Positions 13,278-27,694 are shown, numbered from the stretch's first letter. The stretch is 64,000 nt of DNA from Callaeas wilsoni (GCA_013398955.1 VWPU01004640.1:35434-99433), one strand, 5' to 3'. Numbers and translations: made by a program. Notes: generated by a model from the letters alone, not told the origin.

Positions 13278-15012
13278 CCCATTCACATTTTAATCAAAAT
13301 GCATTGACACCATTCTACAAGTGGTCACACAAAGACCCATTTCAAACAGCCTGTGATTGGCTGTTCCTGAAAATAGTATATTGAAAAATATTTAAGGAGT
13401 CAATCTTCTCTTCCCCTTCCCTGATCAGAAAACAATCACAATGTCTGCAAAGAAAATTCCCCTGTGAAAGTACTTCTTTCAAGTTAGACTACTTAAGAAA
13501 AATGGAGTCTCCTTTTTCACTGTACCAGATCGTCAGTTTCCCATGTTATAATTTGTTCACATTCTTTGAGCCAACCCACCATTTAAAGTCATAACAGACT
13601 TCTGCAGCATTAAAAAACCAGCTTCTCATTAAAATCTTCATGGTGTGCATGTTTTCCTGTATAGCTAACAGCTTTTTTGAAGAAAAAAAAAACAGAATAA
13701 TAATTCCAAACTTTCCTCTTTTCAGAAAAAAAGGTACAAAATTCAGGAAAACATTCCATCACAAAGGCTAAGCAAAACTTTGGCATTTCTTCTAACTCAA
13801 TTAGTCATCTAGTATGTCGTGTTTCCTCTTACTATTCATCACAAGTACCCTCTATCAAAATTACTAATCTTCTTCTAGCAGTTTTGCAACACTAAATTCT
13901 AAAAGTCCTTTTATGAATTTTAATTAATCTTCAGCATAAATAATCCAAGCCAGGCAGGTATTATTCTTAATTTACAAATGAGAGAGACAGCATATAGGGA
14001 AGTGACCTTGCACAAGTTTGTACAGTAAAAATCTGAACAGAAGCCAGGTTTATATCTCAGAGGTTTCTTTCAAAGTCTATGAGCCGTACTTCCTTTTTGC
14101 GTTTCTTGCTTATGTTTTCCAAACTCACCAGCTGTTTGTGCTAACTTATTTTCATAACTGTATCAATTTCTAGCTAGCAGATACGGATCTTGCTACTCTG
14201 TAATCAGTAAAAGTTGTTTGGGGTGTATTTTCATCTCATCTCTCTAAAGACGTAAATATTTATTTTCCTAATCACTTCTTCAGATCCTCTGAGCTTGTGC
14301 ATAAAGGAAAATATCGGATTGTAGTTTCTGCTAACTGATGAAGCCATTTTCCTGTGCTGGATTTGTCCATACAACCTGTTGCTGCATGTTGTTGGCTAAG
14401 CAATTGAGTTCAGGAATTGATCCAATATGCCTAATGTGTTACCTCGCTGACACAAGATAAATTTAGATTTTTTTAATTCAGCAGTGAAAGCATCATAAGC
14501 AAGTCAGTAGCTTTTGAGCTGGTTTTGAGAGATGAATATATTTCCCCCTCTAGTGTAATGGTCTGTTGGCCTCTTACTGTTTTAGTAGTCAGTAAACTCT
14601 TCAAAATTACATTCCTTGTAGAGACAAGCACCCACCTTATTGTCTCCTTCATGTTTTCACATATTGCTCCTGTTTCTGAAAAACAGATTAAATAATGTGC
14701 TAATAGCACAAATAGTGAAAATATTATTCCTACAAAAAATCCATAAAATTCTGAGATATTATTCAGTTAAACTAGTCCTCAAGTTGCATTCTTGATTAGT
14801 CTGTTATCCAGTTTGTGAAACTCTTTTCTTCTATTAGCTCTAGGGCCAAATGATCTTTTTTCAAAAACTTTTTGTTTCCTGCTTTGTGTCTATGATGAAA
14901 TCAAATTTTTTCAGGTAACATCACGAAAATAATCATCAAAAAGACATCAGGACGCCCTTTAAATCCACAAGAAGCCCGCTTGGTGAAGTGAGGTGAAGAG
15001 AACAAACAAGTT

Positions 15013-15045
15013 GGAAAAAAAAAGAAGAAGAGAGAGAGAAAAAAT
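15013..15045 (+). repeat. purine-rich simple sequence
   Basis: A run of only G and A (GGAAAAAAAAAGAAGAAG then GA repeats) lies on the + strand. It is low complexity. On the minus strand it is a long pyrimidine tract that could imitate a splice acceptor. Confidence 0.8.
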
Positions 15046-16027
15046 TATATTTAATGCTCTGAGCATCAAGATGATGTTCATTGCAGAAAGTGTCTCTCTG
15101 GAACTTTCCTCTCGTCCTTTCTTGCATACAAAATCACTTCTCCATCTCCACTACCACCTTGTCACAGCAGGTAAACCAGGAATGGAAAATTCTTAAAGAG
15201 AGCACCACCAGATGCAGCACTCCAGAAATGAACAAATGTTATAGTCCTAAATGTGTTTAGTCAAGGTCTGTCTCAGAGGCTGTAAAACTCATTCCAGCAC
15301 ACTGGAACAACTCTCTTATACAAAGGATAAAAAACCAACCAGCAAAACTGCTGTCATTGTAAGGAAGAGTAACTCACGTATTTCCAGTATGCCGCAAAAT
15401 CTTCAAGTATTTGTGCTGTAACTGGGGACATTGTTGCATTCTCTGGTCTAACAATGTGCTGTTTAGCAACAATTGTCACCTCAGCCATTTAGGACACATC
15501 ACAGCAGTCCCTCTTCCCCAGGTTCAGAACTCGTGTGGAGATGCAGCCATGTAGATTGGCAATGTTTTAATCTAAACATTTTATAAATCAAGCTGGATTT
15601 TTTTCTTGCCTTAGTGAAAGTCAAGTAGTGCTGATTTTGGTTTTGTGTTTTATTAGAAATTAAATCCTTTTTAAACATGCAACTCTTTGTGAACAAGGTA
15701 GTTTACTCAATAGCAGTGTTACTTAGCTAATCCAAGATGAAATGGCAATAAGGTGTGTAAATTGAAACTATTTAGCTAATTTGTTGGCAAGAGAATCATT
15801 GCTATTCTCAGCTGTGAGATCAAGGCAAACTTCTGTTTACATTAAAATAAGCCATGCTTTGATATTGGAAGTAATGTCAGAAAAAAATAAAGTAAACATA
15901 CTTAATTTAGGTCTCCCAATCTAAAAGTTTCTTAAGCACCTTCCAAAATGGGTGGCATATATAGCTCATCAAAACCTTTATGATGAGACAGATTTGCAAG
16001 CAAATTTTGTTAAATCATTATATAATC

Positions 16028-16042
16028 AAAAAAAAAAAAAAA
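16028..16042 (+). repeat. A15 homopolymer
   Basis: Fifteen consecutive A residues. Simple sequence, with no sign of a retroposed copy upstream. Confidence 0.8.
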
Positions 16043-17650
16043 TCAATACAATATTTTTCTTGCTTATGTCAGAGTATCTGGTATTGTATTCTAGAACCTA
16101 CTGCGACTGATAGTTTTCAGCTCAATTCTCTAACTCATTTCCTCAAGCACCCTGATAAAATCCATTCTTGCTATAACAGTTTACTGATATTAATCTTTAA
16201 CCAAATTCTAATTCTGACATACCATCAGCAATACAGAGAAAGTGAAAGCAGACTGCTGAAGGCCATAAATTATCTGTAGGTCTACCTGCACAAGCTATTT
16301 TGTCATCCTGCCCAGACCAGAGAAGTCTGTGACATGTATCAGTTGTAATTCAAGGTGACCTCCATCCCTGCACTATGTTATTCCCCACTCATGTAAAAAT
16401 TAGATGCTCCATTCCCATCTTCATGCCATAACTATTGCCTATGAATATTATATATACTTGAAAAATTTCATTGATTCCCAGGGGACAAGCATTGACATTA
16501 ACATTCTTGTCAAAGAGATTATTGGATTTTCAATCTACTAAATATGGAAGGAAATCTCAAGTAGATTGGTTTTGCCTCAGGTATGTATTCTGGTCATGGA
16601 GGTCATTTTTTTTTAATGCCTTGCATTTGATTACTGCAATATATCTTAGAATATACAGCAAAAAGGAAAAAAAGAAGTCTGAAGTTGCTCAAACATCCAG
16701 AAACACATCATATACATATAAATATCAGTTTTGGGTGTTCAGGATTTACTTCATATTTTAAAATACATAAGTGAACTAAGATTATGTCTTTACTCTAGAC
16801 AATAGCATAACTACAATCTTTGTAGACATACCCAAGCTAGTCTAAAATTAGCTGACTCCTGTGTGCTACCAGTGTTGCCATAGCAGCCTAGAGCTCAGTA
16901 TTTGTTATCAATGCCTTGACATACTTTTGCAGCCATGGGGAGACTCATGCACGTAAAGTGTTTGTAAGCCAGGTATTCTGAACATAGGTTTGACCTGACT
17001 CATAATTAAATGTAGTGTTATCATTTTAAAATGGTTCAGTGTCATTCCTAACTGAATTCCTGCCTGGATACAGTTCTCACAGCAAAATGGCCTACTGAAT
17101 AATTTTATAAACTATTCTGAATACCAGAAGTTCACTATTTTAGCCTGAGTTTTCATCAAAAAAAAATTTAGTCCCTACAGCCATTTATTTTTCTAGACTG
17201 ACTGTTACTATACAAGAAGACTGTCATACTTTGTAGTCTAAATGTACTCCTCCACACAAAGAAAGCTTTACTGATTTTTTACTGATTTAAGCTCAAGTAA
17301 ATGTAGCAGAACAGTAGAACATTCATTCTAATTATAAATAAACAGATTAGTCTAGCTGTAGTAGACCAAGAGAGTAGAACTATTTTTTTAGTTATTTTGA
17401 TTTCCCAGTTTCTAAGAGTCAATACTCTTGGGATAACTTGTTTTGCTTTGCCTAGGAAATGTAAGTACCTTATCAGTAACCAATACTGCTTTATAAGAAG
17501 TTTCCAGTCCCATATGCCCTTAGTAGAAACATATTTATATTTTGTATCATTCCCCAAGAGGAGGTTCCAATACAACCTTGCTGAGTAAAGACAGATGAAA
17601 TAAAATATGTAAAAGTGCTTTATTTTACTTTAAATATTCCTAATATGACA

Positions 17651-17706
17651 AAATCAGGAATACATAAATAGAATTAGTATGAAATCAGGAATACATACAT
17701 AGAATT
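17651..17706 (+). repeat. two-copy tandem duplication, 31-bp period
   Basis: The block AAATCAGGAATACATAAATA with the following GAATT occurs at 17651-17675, and again with one base changed (ACATAC for ACATAA) at 17682-17706. This is a local duplication with one mismatch over the 25-bp block. Confidence 0.8.
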
Positions 17707-20700
17707 TTAAATATTTCCTGATGATTTCAGGAAATACTTGATACTGCCATTTCAGCTTTAAAAGGCCAGTTTGGGAGAAAACATCGCAGCTAATTTTCAG
17801 TAAGCAGAGATAGTAAGATGAATTTTGGATATAGAAATTAAAAGGTGTTGCCTTATGTAAAAACTACTCTTTCTTCTCCTCTTAACCCTGCAATTACCGC
17901 TATTGCACAGCCAACTTGGTAGCAAATAAACCTTTAAAAATTTTGAATCATATGGCAGGAATAAAAAATGTTAAAGAGTAAGAAAACTACATCTACCACA
18001 TTTCAGAATGCATCCCTGAATCTCGAACAGGTCTAGCAAGACATTTAGAAACCTGAAGTTATCTGAAAGATTCACAGATTCTTGAAGAATAATTTTACAC
18101 ATTGTAGGAAGGAATCTGAGCTCCCCAAGGAAGTTTATAACTTACACCTACATTTCTCTTTGAGATCTATTTCCTCTGAATTTTAGTCTGAGATACAGTC
18201 ATCTCCCCCTAAAAAGAAACAGCACTTTGATTTTCCATCTAGCAATAGAGACCTTCACACAAAGGCACCATCCTTCACCTGGCAAGTGAAAAACCTAGTG
18301 GAATTGCAGACAAAAATTGATGTGGAGAAGAAAAAAAATAGACTGTCCTTCTATTTCAAGCATTTCTTCCTCTATTACAGAAAAAAGACTGGGATATGGC
18401 AAAATCTAAGATAACCTAGAAGACAAAAGGTATTCCCTGCGTCCTCTGTATTCTAGCTGCACTAGAAGTTCAAGCAGTGTTACAAACAGCTCATGAACAC
18501 AAAGATGCCATAGAGATGGAGAACCTGAACAAGTCTGGCATCTGAAAATATAAACAGCATTTTTATACTTATTAACTCAAAAATACAGAGTGGTTTCTTT
18601 TTACTTTTACAAAATTTGTTTTTAAAGTATTGGGTTACATTATATGAGTTTCATTGATATGATATGAAATACCTTACTAGTGTTATCACTCTTTCATTTC
18701 CTGTTTTCCCGAGGTTAGGGTATCTTCTGTCAGATGAAGCAACAATCATTCACTTCTCTCAGGTATTCTATCAAATATTCATTCATTCCTATGGCTTTAT
18801 CATGGCATTAATCATCTGATAACCTTTGCTTTGGATTAAAAGAGTTCTCTAAAAAGTTTTTACTGTGTTTTCTTTCCCTTGTCTTTGTATTATGAAAATT
18901 TATTTTAGTAAATTCCAGCTTGAGTCAGGTAACAGCATTTTGCCTCATGATTTTTACTTATGGATATTATTAATGATCTAGCAAGGATTAATGTGATAAG
19001 AGTAATTAATGTAGATAACCATAACAATAATTATTGAACTAGACAAAACATCTAATGCAACCAATGTGGTTGGATATCTCCTTTAGGCTTTCTACTGGAC
19101 ACTTGACTTATATCTTAAAGAGCACTTTTATACAACTAATACCTTAAATAAGTTGACAATGTTGAAGCAATTAGAAAAAGAAATAACAGACGAGGATAAT
19201 AATTTTTGTCATCTTTTGCTTCTAACTTTGTGTTTCTCCCTGCCCAGGAAAAGGAAATTTCAGGCTCTTAATCAGCCAGAAATTCATTCCTCTCATTGTA
19301 TACAGCACAGTCCTTTTTCTTTTTGTCAAAGTGCAGCACCAAATCTTCCTCACTTGACAAATGCTTTCCTTTAAGGGAGAAGGAAGGACTAAGACATATA
19401 TATGGATCTCTTTCCTATGTGGCATCGAATTTTTTGTGGATAGTTTCTTATGATTTATTTTCAATACAGATAAGACAGAAGAGTTTGAGTCAGAGATTTT
19501 TAGGGATTTTTTTGGAATACAACATAGGGAAGCCAGTATGTTTTGCTGTAACATATATAGTGGTTATGGTACTGCAATATACTCCAGCAATCCATAGCAG
19601 TAATAATCTGGGGTGGTTTACCCTTTATATCAGTGTAATTCTCTTTTGGTGAGGATGAAATGATAGAGTAAAAAAAAAATGGGAAAAAAGATGCTCAACT
19701 TTCTGACAGCTTTCCAAGGATGCTGATATTCTCCATCTCTTTCTTTAAATCATCTTGCTATTTGCAATACGACTGTATACTTTCTATGTACTATGAGAAC
19801 AAAAGAAAAATGCACTTTATCATTTCAAATTATTGTTGGGGTTTTTTTTTTTTAAAGAGATACATCAGCAAAGCTATAAAGAAGACAGAGTTCTCATACA
19901 CTCACTAACACAACGTAGCTGGGCTGTCTGACAAGCACAAACTTTTAGGTAATTACAGGGATAGGGTTTAGTGTCCATCATGACCTCATAATACTCCATC
20001 TTCTGAACATCCACCTGTGCCTAAGTATGCAGAAACACTTGGACAATTGACATTTCGATCTGTTCATCAAGGAAAAGCATGGAGTGTGCATGCTCCAACA
20101 GTAACAATAAACCAGGAACCAAGAATCACCATAGAATAGACAGAGCCCTCATGAACAAGGTCACACTCTCACTGTATCCAAACAGGTTGAAATTTAGTAT
20201 CTATTCAGGGAGCTCAGGCACAAACAGCGGAAGACGGTCAAAAACAGGACTGAAGACAAAGCAACCTACAATGTAGGGTATGGTTCATTCAGGAAAACCA
20301 GTCAGCAAGCTGAGCCAGACCTAACACAGTTCAGAAAAGATCTCCATGCCCAGGAAATAAATGAAACTCCTAAAGGATGTATAGGTGGATGCCTCAATTG
20401 AAGCTGGTCAAGATGGTTAAGATTTAGTAGCGTGTTCAAGACCAATGACACAATGCCACTCACACTGACAATATCCTTGCCAACATTTCAAGAGGCTTGA
20501 TTTGCATTGCCATATGTTAATTTGTATGACAGCAGTAACTGATATGGATTTAAAGTTGAAAAAAACTGTCCTTGGTTCAAGGTTATGGGGGTGGCAATAA
20601 TATGAAAGAAATCTGTGAAGAGCCCTTCTTTGGTAAGAATTTTACCTTTATGGAAGCAGATGTCTAAAATTGTGTCCATATAGAGAGCTTTAGGAATTTT

Positions 20701-22944
20701 TCCAGTTCTAATGCAGTTCCTCAAGTGAAGAGGTCAGCCCAGCAATACAGACTGTGTAACATCTCACTAGGCCGATGTCTGTGGCATCAAAAGTCTATGA
20801 GAATTAAGCTAGTCTAGCACAGGATTGTATCTTCCATGTCAGTCTGAAAACTTCAACAGTATATGAGCACAGTAAATATGAAAATATATATGCACGGCTG
20901 CCAATATGTTGCTTGGCTGACCAGAATTACTGCTTCTTGCATCGTGTAATTTTATATATCCACTTGTTTTTATTTATATGTGCTTAGACAACCTTATGCA
21001 CCCATGAGAAACAGGATTTCTCTTTTGAGACCCAGGGAACTGATGAGATAAACACTAGGTGTCTATTACAAGTGGTTAGCTTCCTGTTTTGAGCCTGAGC
21101 GGTACCTATGTTTTGCTATTTAGTCAATCTTATTAATTTATGATTCATTTGCAGATTTGTAAAAGGAATACTGCTGGAAGTGTCACTGAATGTTTTCATT
21201 TTTTTATTTTTGTTATGTTTCTTTCTGTCTAATAAACATTTGTTGTCAAGTAGAGGAAAGCAATAGTAGATTTTAAAACAAGATCTCTAGAAAAACTCAA
21301 GGCTAATGAATTGCAGGGTCTAGTAAGGCAGTTTTTGGGAGATCTCAGCTCAATTGAAGTTGCTGTTTGAGAGTCAACTAACATGAAAATAAGATATTCT
21401 GTCACCTGATCATCTTGCCTTGTGCTCAAAAGGTTACCAACTGTTAAAAGCTTTCTGTGAAGAGGGGGCTATTTTCCACGTGCTTTCCTGATAAAGATTA
21501 GTGACAATCCTTCTGTGGATGAAACCACCATATCAAATAGTATTTGATTTCAATCGCAGAGATTTTGTAGCCCTCTTTACCTTTCCTCACACCTACTAAG
21601 GAGAAAGGCAAGAACTCAGGGGAATTGAAGACTGCCTTCAAATTATTTCAGATGTTGACCAGTATTCATCCACATGAAAGATTCTGTTCCGTTCCCTTTC
21701 GATTAAAAACACACACAGTATTCTGCTCTGCTAGTTCCCAGGTTCCAGCTACTTTCTTTCCTGCCTTAACACAGGCAACACCTCTGTCTGATTACGGAAA
21801 TAGATGTTCATTTTAAGCATTTGGGACAAACATTATGATCCCCTGAGAGTCATAATGAAGGCTGAATGCAAGGCAGAACATTCTGTTTCAAGTAAGAACA
21901 TGTATTTATTTTTCTTCTCCCTCACAAACACTATCCTAATTATACTTGAGTGTAAACACAGTACCAGCAAAAGGTGTAGTTCCTGACTTTATGTGAACTT
22001 TTTAGTACACAATATTCTCTAAGAAAAAATACCTCAAAAAAACCCATAAAGGCTTAATTTTCACTAGGATCAGACTAGAGGGAGAGAAAACAACAGAATA
22101 AGAGATTTTACTGTCTGACAAAACAGACTTGTACCAGCAGAATAAAAATAGGCTGACTACTGTGCAGACAGCTCAGACATGCCAGTTTGGTCAGCATGAT
22201 GCACCCTGTGCCACTCAGAAGAACAGCAGGGGACTCATGAATTTTCACTGCCTTCCGAAAGTGCCCATCTCAGCTGGACTATTAAATCTATTTTAACCAT
22301 AATCTCACCGTTAACTATCCACCCACACACCACTGCCTACAGTGGTTCTCATGTGAAATGCACAGGGATGAAATATAACATTGCACTTTGCAAGAAGAGC
22401 TGTTTCTGTCAGTTTTCATTTCCAACACAGGGTATTTCTTAGAGTGCTTCTAAACATGTGGTAGCAGAAAATGTACATATGGTGAGAGAATAATAAGGCA
22501 CTAAATATTCTATACATCTTTAAATCATATAGCAACATTTCTAATGTACACTTAGAGTATCGTATTATTTAAACACTTCAGAAGTAGTAACCTCTATGTA
22601 CATGTCCATATTTTGCATTCTTAAAGTATTGTTTATGCATTCTTTATGATTTCATGGAGCATATCCTTGGAGAATTTTCTCCCTGATCTCCTGGAATCAA
22701 TAGATTACAGGGTCAGTGAACTCTTATGCAAGTTTTATTGTGTTCCTGGAGAAGCAAAACCCAATTTTGGTAAAAATTCCAACCTCAGATCCATATATAT
22801 ATCTGCCTGACTGTCTGGAAGAGATGAGAACACTGAAAATGACACCCCTGCATATACAAATTTACATTAAAGATGCTAAACAGAGTATCCAAATCACAAA
22901 CAGACATCATTTCTCTCTCCATCAAACTTGTTAGTTTCCACTCC

Positions 22945-23030
22945 TCCGTCCCATTTTCTGTTTTTTTCCTTTCTCCATTTTCCCATTCTCCATTCCATTT
23001 TTCCTTCAACTTTTATCCCCTTCTGACCCA
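22945..23030 (+). repeat. pyrimidine-rich low-complexity tract
   Basis: The stretch is dominated by C and T, with repeated TCTCCATT and TCCATTTT-like units. It is low complexity and accounts for the overlapping open frames here on both strands. Confidence 0.6.
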
Positions 23031-25905
23031 GCTTTTGTCACTCCAGGCTTCCAAAGCCACCACCTACTGCATTTTCTCTAACTGAAAGTCGCTTGAGGCA
23101 TTTGATTTTTCTGTTGTCTCAGTTATCAGCAGAGGAAACACAGACTTCTGTCCTCCTTCCACCTGCACTCCTGTCCAGCTCCTCAGTGGTAACAGAGCAT
23201 TGTCTTGTCTGCAGCGGGAGCTGCAAGAGAGCTAAGGGCAGTCACTCCCTGCCGGTAACAGAATACCTCAAAGCTTGTAGCTTCTAGGCAAAGCACATAG
23301 AACTTTTAGGCTTAGACACATTTGAGTAGATTCCACACAAGCCAAAAGGGTTTTACTCACAGAAGTAATTTCTCTATCAAGTTTGGAATTCTCACTGCTA
23401 ATCCATAGATGATAAAATTATGCTGCATAGAGCAATAGGGAATAATCTAGTAAGAATAAAATATATTTTGCATATAAAATATGAAATAATGAAGACAGCT
23501 TCAGATTCTTTTTTCTCACTATTGCAAAATTTGCAACCCGGTCTTGCAAAGGTGACCAATGTAGGGTTATGCTTTTATAAAATAGTTAAACTTTCAGGTA
23601 GGTGCATGACATGGAAGCCATCAACCCTAATGTTTAGCATTTGGCAAAGTTACAAGAAAGAAAAGCCTTGGAGTGCTTTAACAAGAAATTAATGTTAATG
23701 GAAAATCACAGAGCCCACCCTTCCAGTAACACAGAGGTGGCTTTTATTCCTTGTAATCATTCCTACTTTACTTTAAAGGTTTGGGAAATAATTATGAATG
23801 AATTTTTCATCTTGGCTGCTGCTCATCACTAAGTGTCAAAAGATCACACAGAGTTTACATTTGTAACTATGATTTCACCTGTCATAGTGGGAAGCTGCTA
23901 ACCATATAAGGGCTCATGAGCTGTATATAAAAATATCCTTAAAATAATTAAAATAGTTAATGAATAATTTACTACAAAATTATTATTTTCTAATTATATT
24001 AAATTATATTTTTCTGAAGATGTTATTTGAAGAATAAGATTGAAGCAGTGTACTGAATTAAGAACAATTGGGCACAATAAAAATACAGCCCACCCACAAA
24101 GCATCATCTCTACTTGATTTTAAACTGATTCATATATGATATGAGCAATAACATTTTAAAAATGCTGATTTTTTTAAGTACCACTTATGATATCTAAGAC
24201 AATTAATTTCGTCACAAATTAGTTGCAACCATTATACAAGAAACCTCAAGATGTGATTTAACAAAAGGGAGAGAGAATTTCAAGCATGCAATCCCTTCCC
24301 CTTGCTCTCCATCCTTGTGGAGAAAGATGAAGAGATGATGAAGGAACAGCAAGAAAAGAGAGTTATAAAACAGAGTTTGGAAGTATAAAGGAACACAATA
24401 AGAAACAGAAGAGGGAAAAATCAAATAAACTATTTATTAGGAGAGATATAAATTAATTACTTTGAAAATAAGAATTAATGTTACAAAACAGATAGGTTGC
24501 AGAAAGTGAAATGGTAAAGGGATGGAAAGGGAGGATGAAAGAAAATTCTCATAAGCAGTATGTACTCTGAAAGACTGTTGAATGACAGGGAGACACAGAG
24601 GACTAAAACGATATTAAAAGGCAAATGCATAATTCCCCTCACACTCTCTGTTCATACTAAATTAAAATTGTATTTCAAAAAACATATTGGCAATTACTTT
24701 GAAAATATACACATAATATATCCTTGGAATCTTTTTGTGTATATGCCTATATTTTTACTAGATGAATACCTGTATTGCAAGGACATGGTTTTAAGTTCTC
24801 TCTATAGATAAGTACAGTTGTAACCATCATTGCACATATCTGAAATTTCAAAGTACACTTTGTCTTAGCATTGTCATTAAATGAACCTAAAATAACCAGT
24901 AAGAAGTGAGGGCATTTCACAGAAATGATTTGTCCATACTCTATTTCATACTGTGCATAAAACTAGTGGCCTGAATTCTGAGGAGTTAGAGGATTATCTT
25001 TATGAAGGCTAAATAGATTGGAATTTTCTTTCATCATCTGTCATAGGAGAAATATCTAGAATAAACCATGCAGCAGGAAAAAGAAAGGTTCTAAACATCA
25101 AAATGGGTCATTAACATATTCAGAGTCTCCTTTTTGTGACAAAGATTTCAAACTGAAAATGGTATGTTGCATGTCACTGCACTCTCTGCAAAAGAATTGA
25201 TATAAAACAAAGAGCTGTGGTGAGATATGGCCCAGAAAATCAAACCAAACCAAACCAGCTTTGGTGAGACCTACCAAACTTGCAGCATAATAACAACTGC
25301 TTTAAGCAAAGTAGTACAATGATACACCAAAGAGTAGAATTTAGTTTTCCACGTTCAAGGGGAAGTATACTTGTTTCTGGTTGAAAAACATCTTGTTGTT
25401 TAAACACTTTTAAAAGGACAGTTAAAATGTTGATCACTCTTTTGTTTCCATCAGTTAATTTCACATAGGAGAATTAAATAAATAGGTTACAATATGTTGA
25501 CTTGCATGGATTAACACTAACTCAAAAAGAAGTTATTTTGAATCATAATTGTTCACAGAGCAATTATCTTTTTTCCCTGCAATTATAGATCTTTAGATAA
25601 TTGGTTTTGTCTGCCAATATATATGTATCAATCTTCTTTTCCATAGTGTCTGCATACCTACAGTATTTTTGTTTACTCTCAGGGTCTGAAGTTTACACTC
25701 TTGCCTCCCAGGTGTTCAGCAGCCTATGCTTGAGGACAGCTCTCTGATATGGCACTAATCCAAATTTGCACTACTCTAAGGGAAGAGCTCTTCAAGAAAG
25801 AACCCTAAGAGTCTTGTGGAGAGACACCTGCCCCTGCTCCATCCAGGAGCTTCTTCAGGCCAGCCCACTGATACTTGCTTCTGTGCCTTGCCTTTGCCCA
25901 CATAC

Positions 25906-25984
25906 CTTTCTGATCCAGAGCTGGCACTAGAGCCCTGATGAGAGATCGCTGGGCTGTGTCTGATCCTCGCCAGCATCACTGGAC
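25906..25984 (-). CDS. candidate internal exon, Ser-rich unknown protein
   Basis: On the minus strand this 79-base segment has the best splice signals in the window. A long pyrimidine run (TTTGTTTCTTTCTTCATTGC) leads directly to the acceptor, and the donor is GAAAG/GTATGTGG. Of the three frames only one is open. It starts after two bases and leaves two at the end (phase 1 to phase 2). The reading begins PVMLARIRHSPAISHQG and ends in a serine/glycine-rich stretch, typical of a disordered linker. The surroundings at 25700-25980 are GC-richer than the flanks. I do not recognise the gene. The phase matches the longer form of the minus-strand candidate at 36229-36383. It could still be a chance arrangement or an unrecognised repeat. 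Confidence 0.28.
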
Positions 25985-27537
25985 CTGCAATGAAGAAAGA
26001 AACAAAAAACAGTCAGACACAGTGCATGAAGTCCATACAAGTCAAATAAACAGTTATTACATGTTTCTGAGTGTAATCTCTAGCACCATACTGTAAAGCT
26101 GAGCTGTAAAGTTCTCTGCACTGCTTTTCATCTAATGCCCTGTTCCTTGCACTTTCTTTGCCTGCCTGTTTCCTTGAAACAGAAGCTGCTACAAGAAATT
26201 GCCAATGGCCAATTCTCCCTTGCTTCCTTCCTGAGAAATAGGAAGTGACACGCTTCCATCACCTCAGAACATTATGTGGATATTATTCTAGGCCTCTGGA
26301 ACGATTCCAGCCTGGCAAGGAGAGACTGAGAGACACCTGAGAGACTGTAAGACTGAGCAAGAGAGAGGCAGAGAGTCTGTGCAGCTATCTCAGCAACTGA
26401 TCAAAAAACAAATTCCTCCACAAATTACCAGAGGGAATGAGACTAGGGAATAAGAGGGAAAACTGAAATGATCTATGCAATTAGGATATTTACCGCAGCT
26501 CGAAATTATATATTATAAAAAGCTTAAAGGACATACCTTATCATTCCTGCTTGTTCTGACACGAGATTCATAGAACACCACACAACATAATAGTCTTATG
26601 TTATGCATGGGACCACAAACACACACACACACAAAACAGACCTAAGATTTTAATGGTGGTATTAAAACTGCCTTTTTAAATTTCTTGCAGCAAAAGTGAT
26701 GCCCTTTTATTCCTTTTCCTTCTGTGTCAGTGATGGATTATCAGTGATATGAGTGTCAGTGTTTGTTTAGGCAGCTGGAGCTTTGCTGTGCTGAAGTAGC
26801 AGCAGGTTGGAACAGGACAGGAAAAGTGGCGACAATATTCTGATGAATATACAAGATCCACTCTTCAATTTGTGATGTGGATTTGAAGTTAATTTCTTAG
26901 AATGTCACATATTTAGAAGTTGTGCACAAGATTAAATAATATAACAAAGGATAAGCTAAGAATAGTAACATCATAAGAGAAAATCTCAAGGGCAAGAACT
27001 CATTAAATCCAAATTGAGGGACATGAGTTAATGTTGTTAAGTTGATATCTGCTTCACAATAGCTAACATTTTCCAAATGTTCCCAGTACAGTTGTTAACA
27101 ACCTGCCCTACAAACAGTAATCTCGGTAGGTTGAGGAAGAAATAAAAGGTTACAACTAAAATTTAAAGTAACTAATTCAATACCAATTTAACCATAAATA
27201 TGCTTGCTTAGACTGAAATTGCCATTATTTACCTTTTTATTTAAAACCTGAAATTATGAACTGAAAATATGAATGGGAATAAAAGGTCCATCTTTGATGG
27301 AATTAAGACTAAATTATTACCTTCTTTAAGTAGAGTATGCAAGAGACATTTTTATACTCTCTTTTAAAAAAAGCGTCCTGTTGAGTTTCAAGCAAGCAGA
27401 TAAAGAAAAGAACTTACACTGCCCTTTGTAGGAAGGGCTCTATTTCCTTTAGGATCACTTAATTTCTTTTTCCTTGCTATGGAAGTCAAACAGTGCTTCC
27501 CAGCTCTGTGACCATCCTGATGCACTGCATCTGCTAG
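25985..27537. other. unique sequence with short AC repeat
   Basis: Contains a short (AC)7 run at 26619-26633. I recognise no gene or repeat family otherwise. Confidence 0.5.
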
Positions 27538-27677
27538 GAAACAGCAGAGACACTGGTTCCATATGCCCTGCAACAGGAAGAGTATCCACCAGCTGGGGCT
27601 CCAGGCTCCAGTCTCACAGGAATGGTAGATTGCATCAACGACCCCTCCAAGCCAGGGCAGTATTTTCAGCAGCATCT
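27538..27677 (+). CDS. candidate internal exon, unknown protein
   Basis: This segment is read on the + strand from an acceptor ending GCATCTGCTAG to a good donor, CATCT/GTAAGTCTCC. One frame is open for 46 codons plus two bases (phase 0 to 2). It begins ETAETLVPYALQQEEYPPAG and continues through a Gly/Pro/Ser-rich part to a Cys-containing end (MVDCINDPSKPGQYF). The composition is varied and protein-like. The phase fits the candidate at 29925-30010. The same bases are also open on the minus strand, where a pyrimidine run ending TTTCCTAG (acceptor at 27534-27535) and a donor AGT/GTAAGTTC near 27415 frame a second possible exon. At most one of the two is likely to be real. The right edge lies 17 bp before an LTR. 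Confidence 0.22.
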
Positions 27678-27694
27678 GTAAGTCTCCATAACAA

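Larger units (their letters stand above)
13278..25905. other. long unique AT-rich stretch without recognised genes
   Basis: I see no repeat family, RNA gene or strong exon in this 12.6-kb stretch. It contains simple-sequence patches, listed separately, and a very AT-rich zone at about 23926-24016. At about 24306-24386 the + strand has a short purine-rich open frame, E/K/Q-rich like a coiled coil, without splice support. The remaining open frames are of chance length. Confidence 0.5.

Noticed and set aside
12792..13384. Open frames of about 107 codons on both strands
   Set aside because: They lie in the worn LTR. No retroviral or host protein is recognisable.
14993..15060. Strong minus-strand splice acceptor
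   Set aside because: The pyrimidine tract is a simple repeat, and no downstream donor or open exon follows.
24258..24390. Charged coiled-coil-like reading on the + strand
   Set aside because: Only about 45 codons, purine-biased, with no splice signals or start context.
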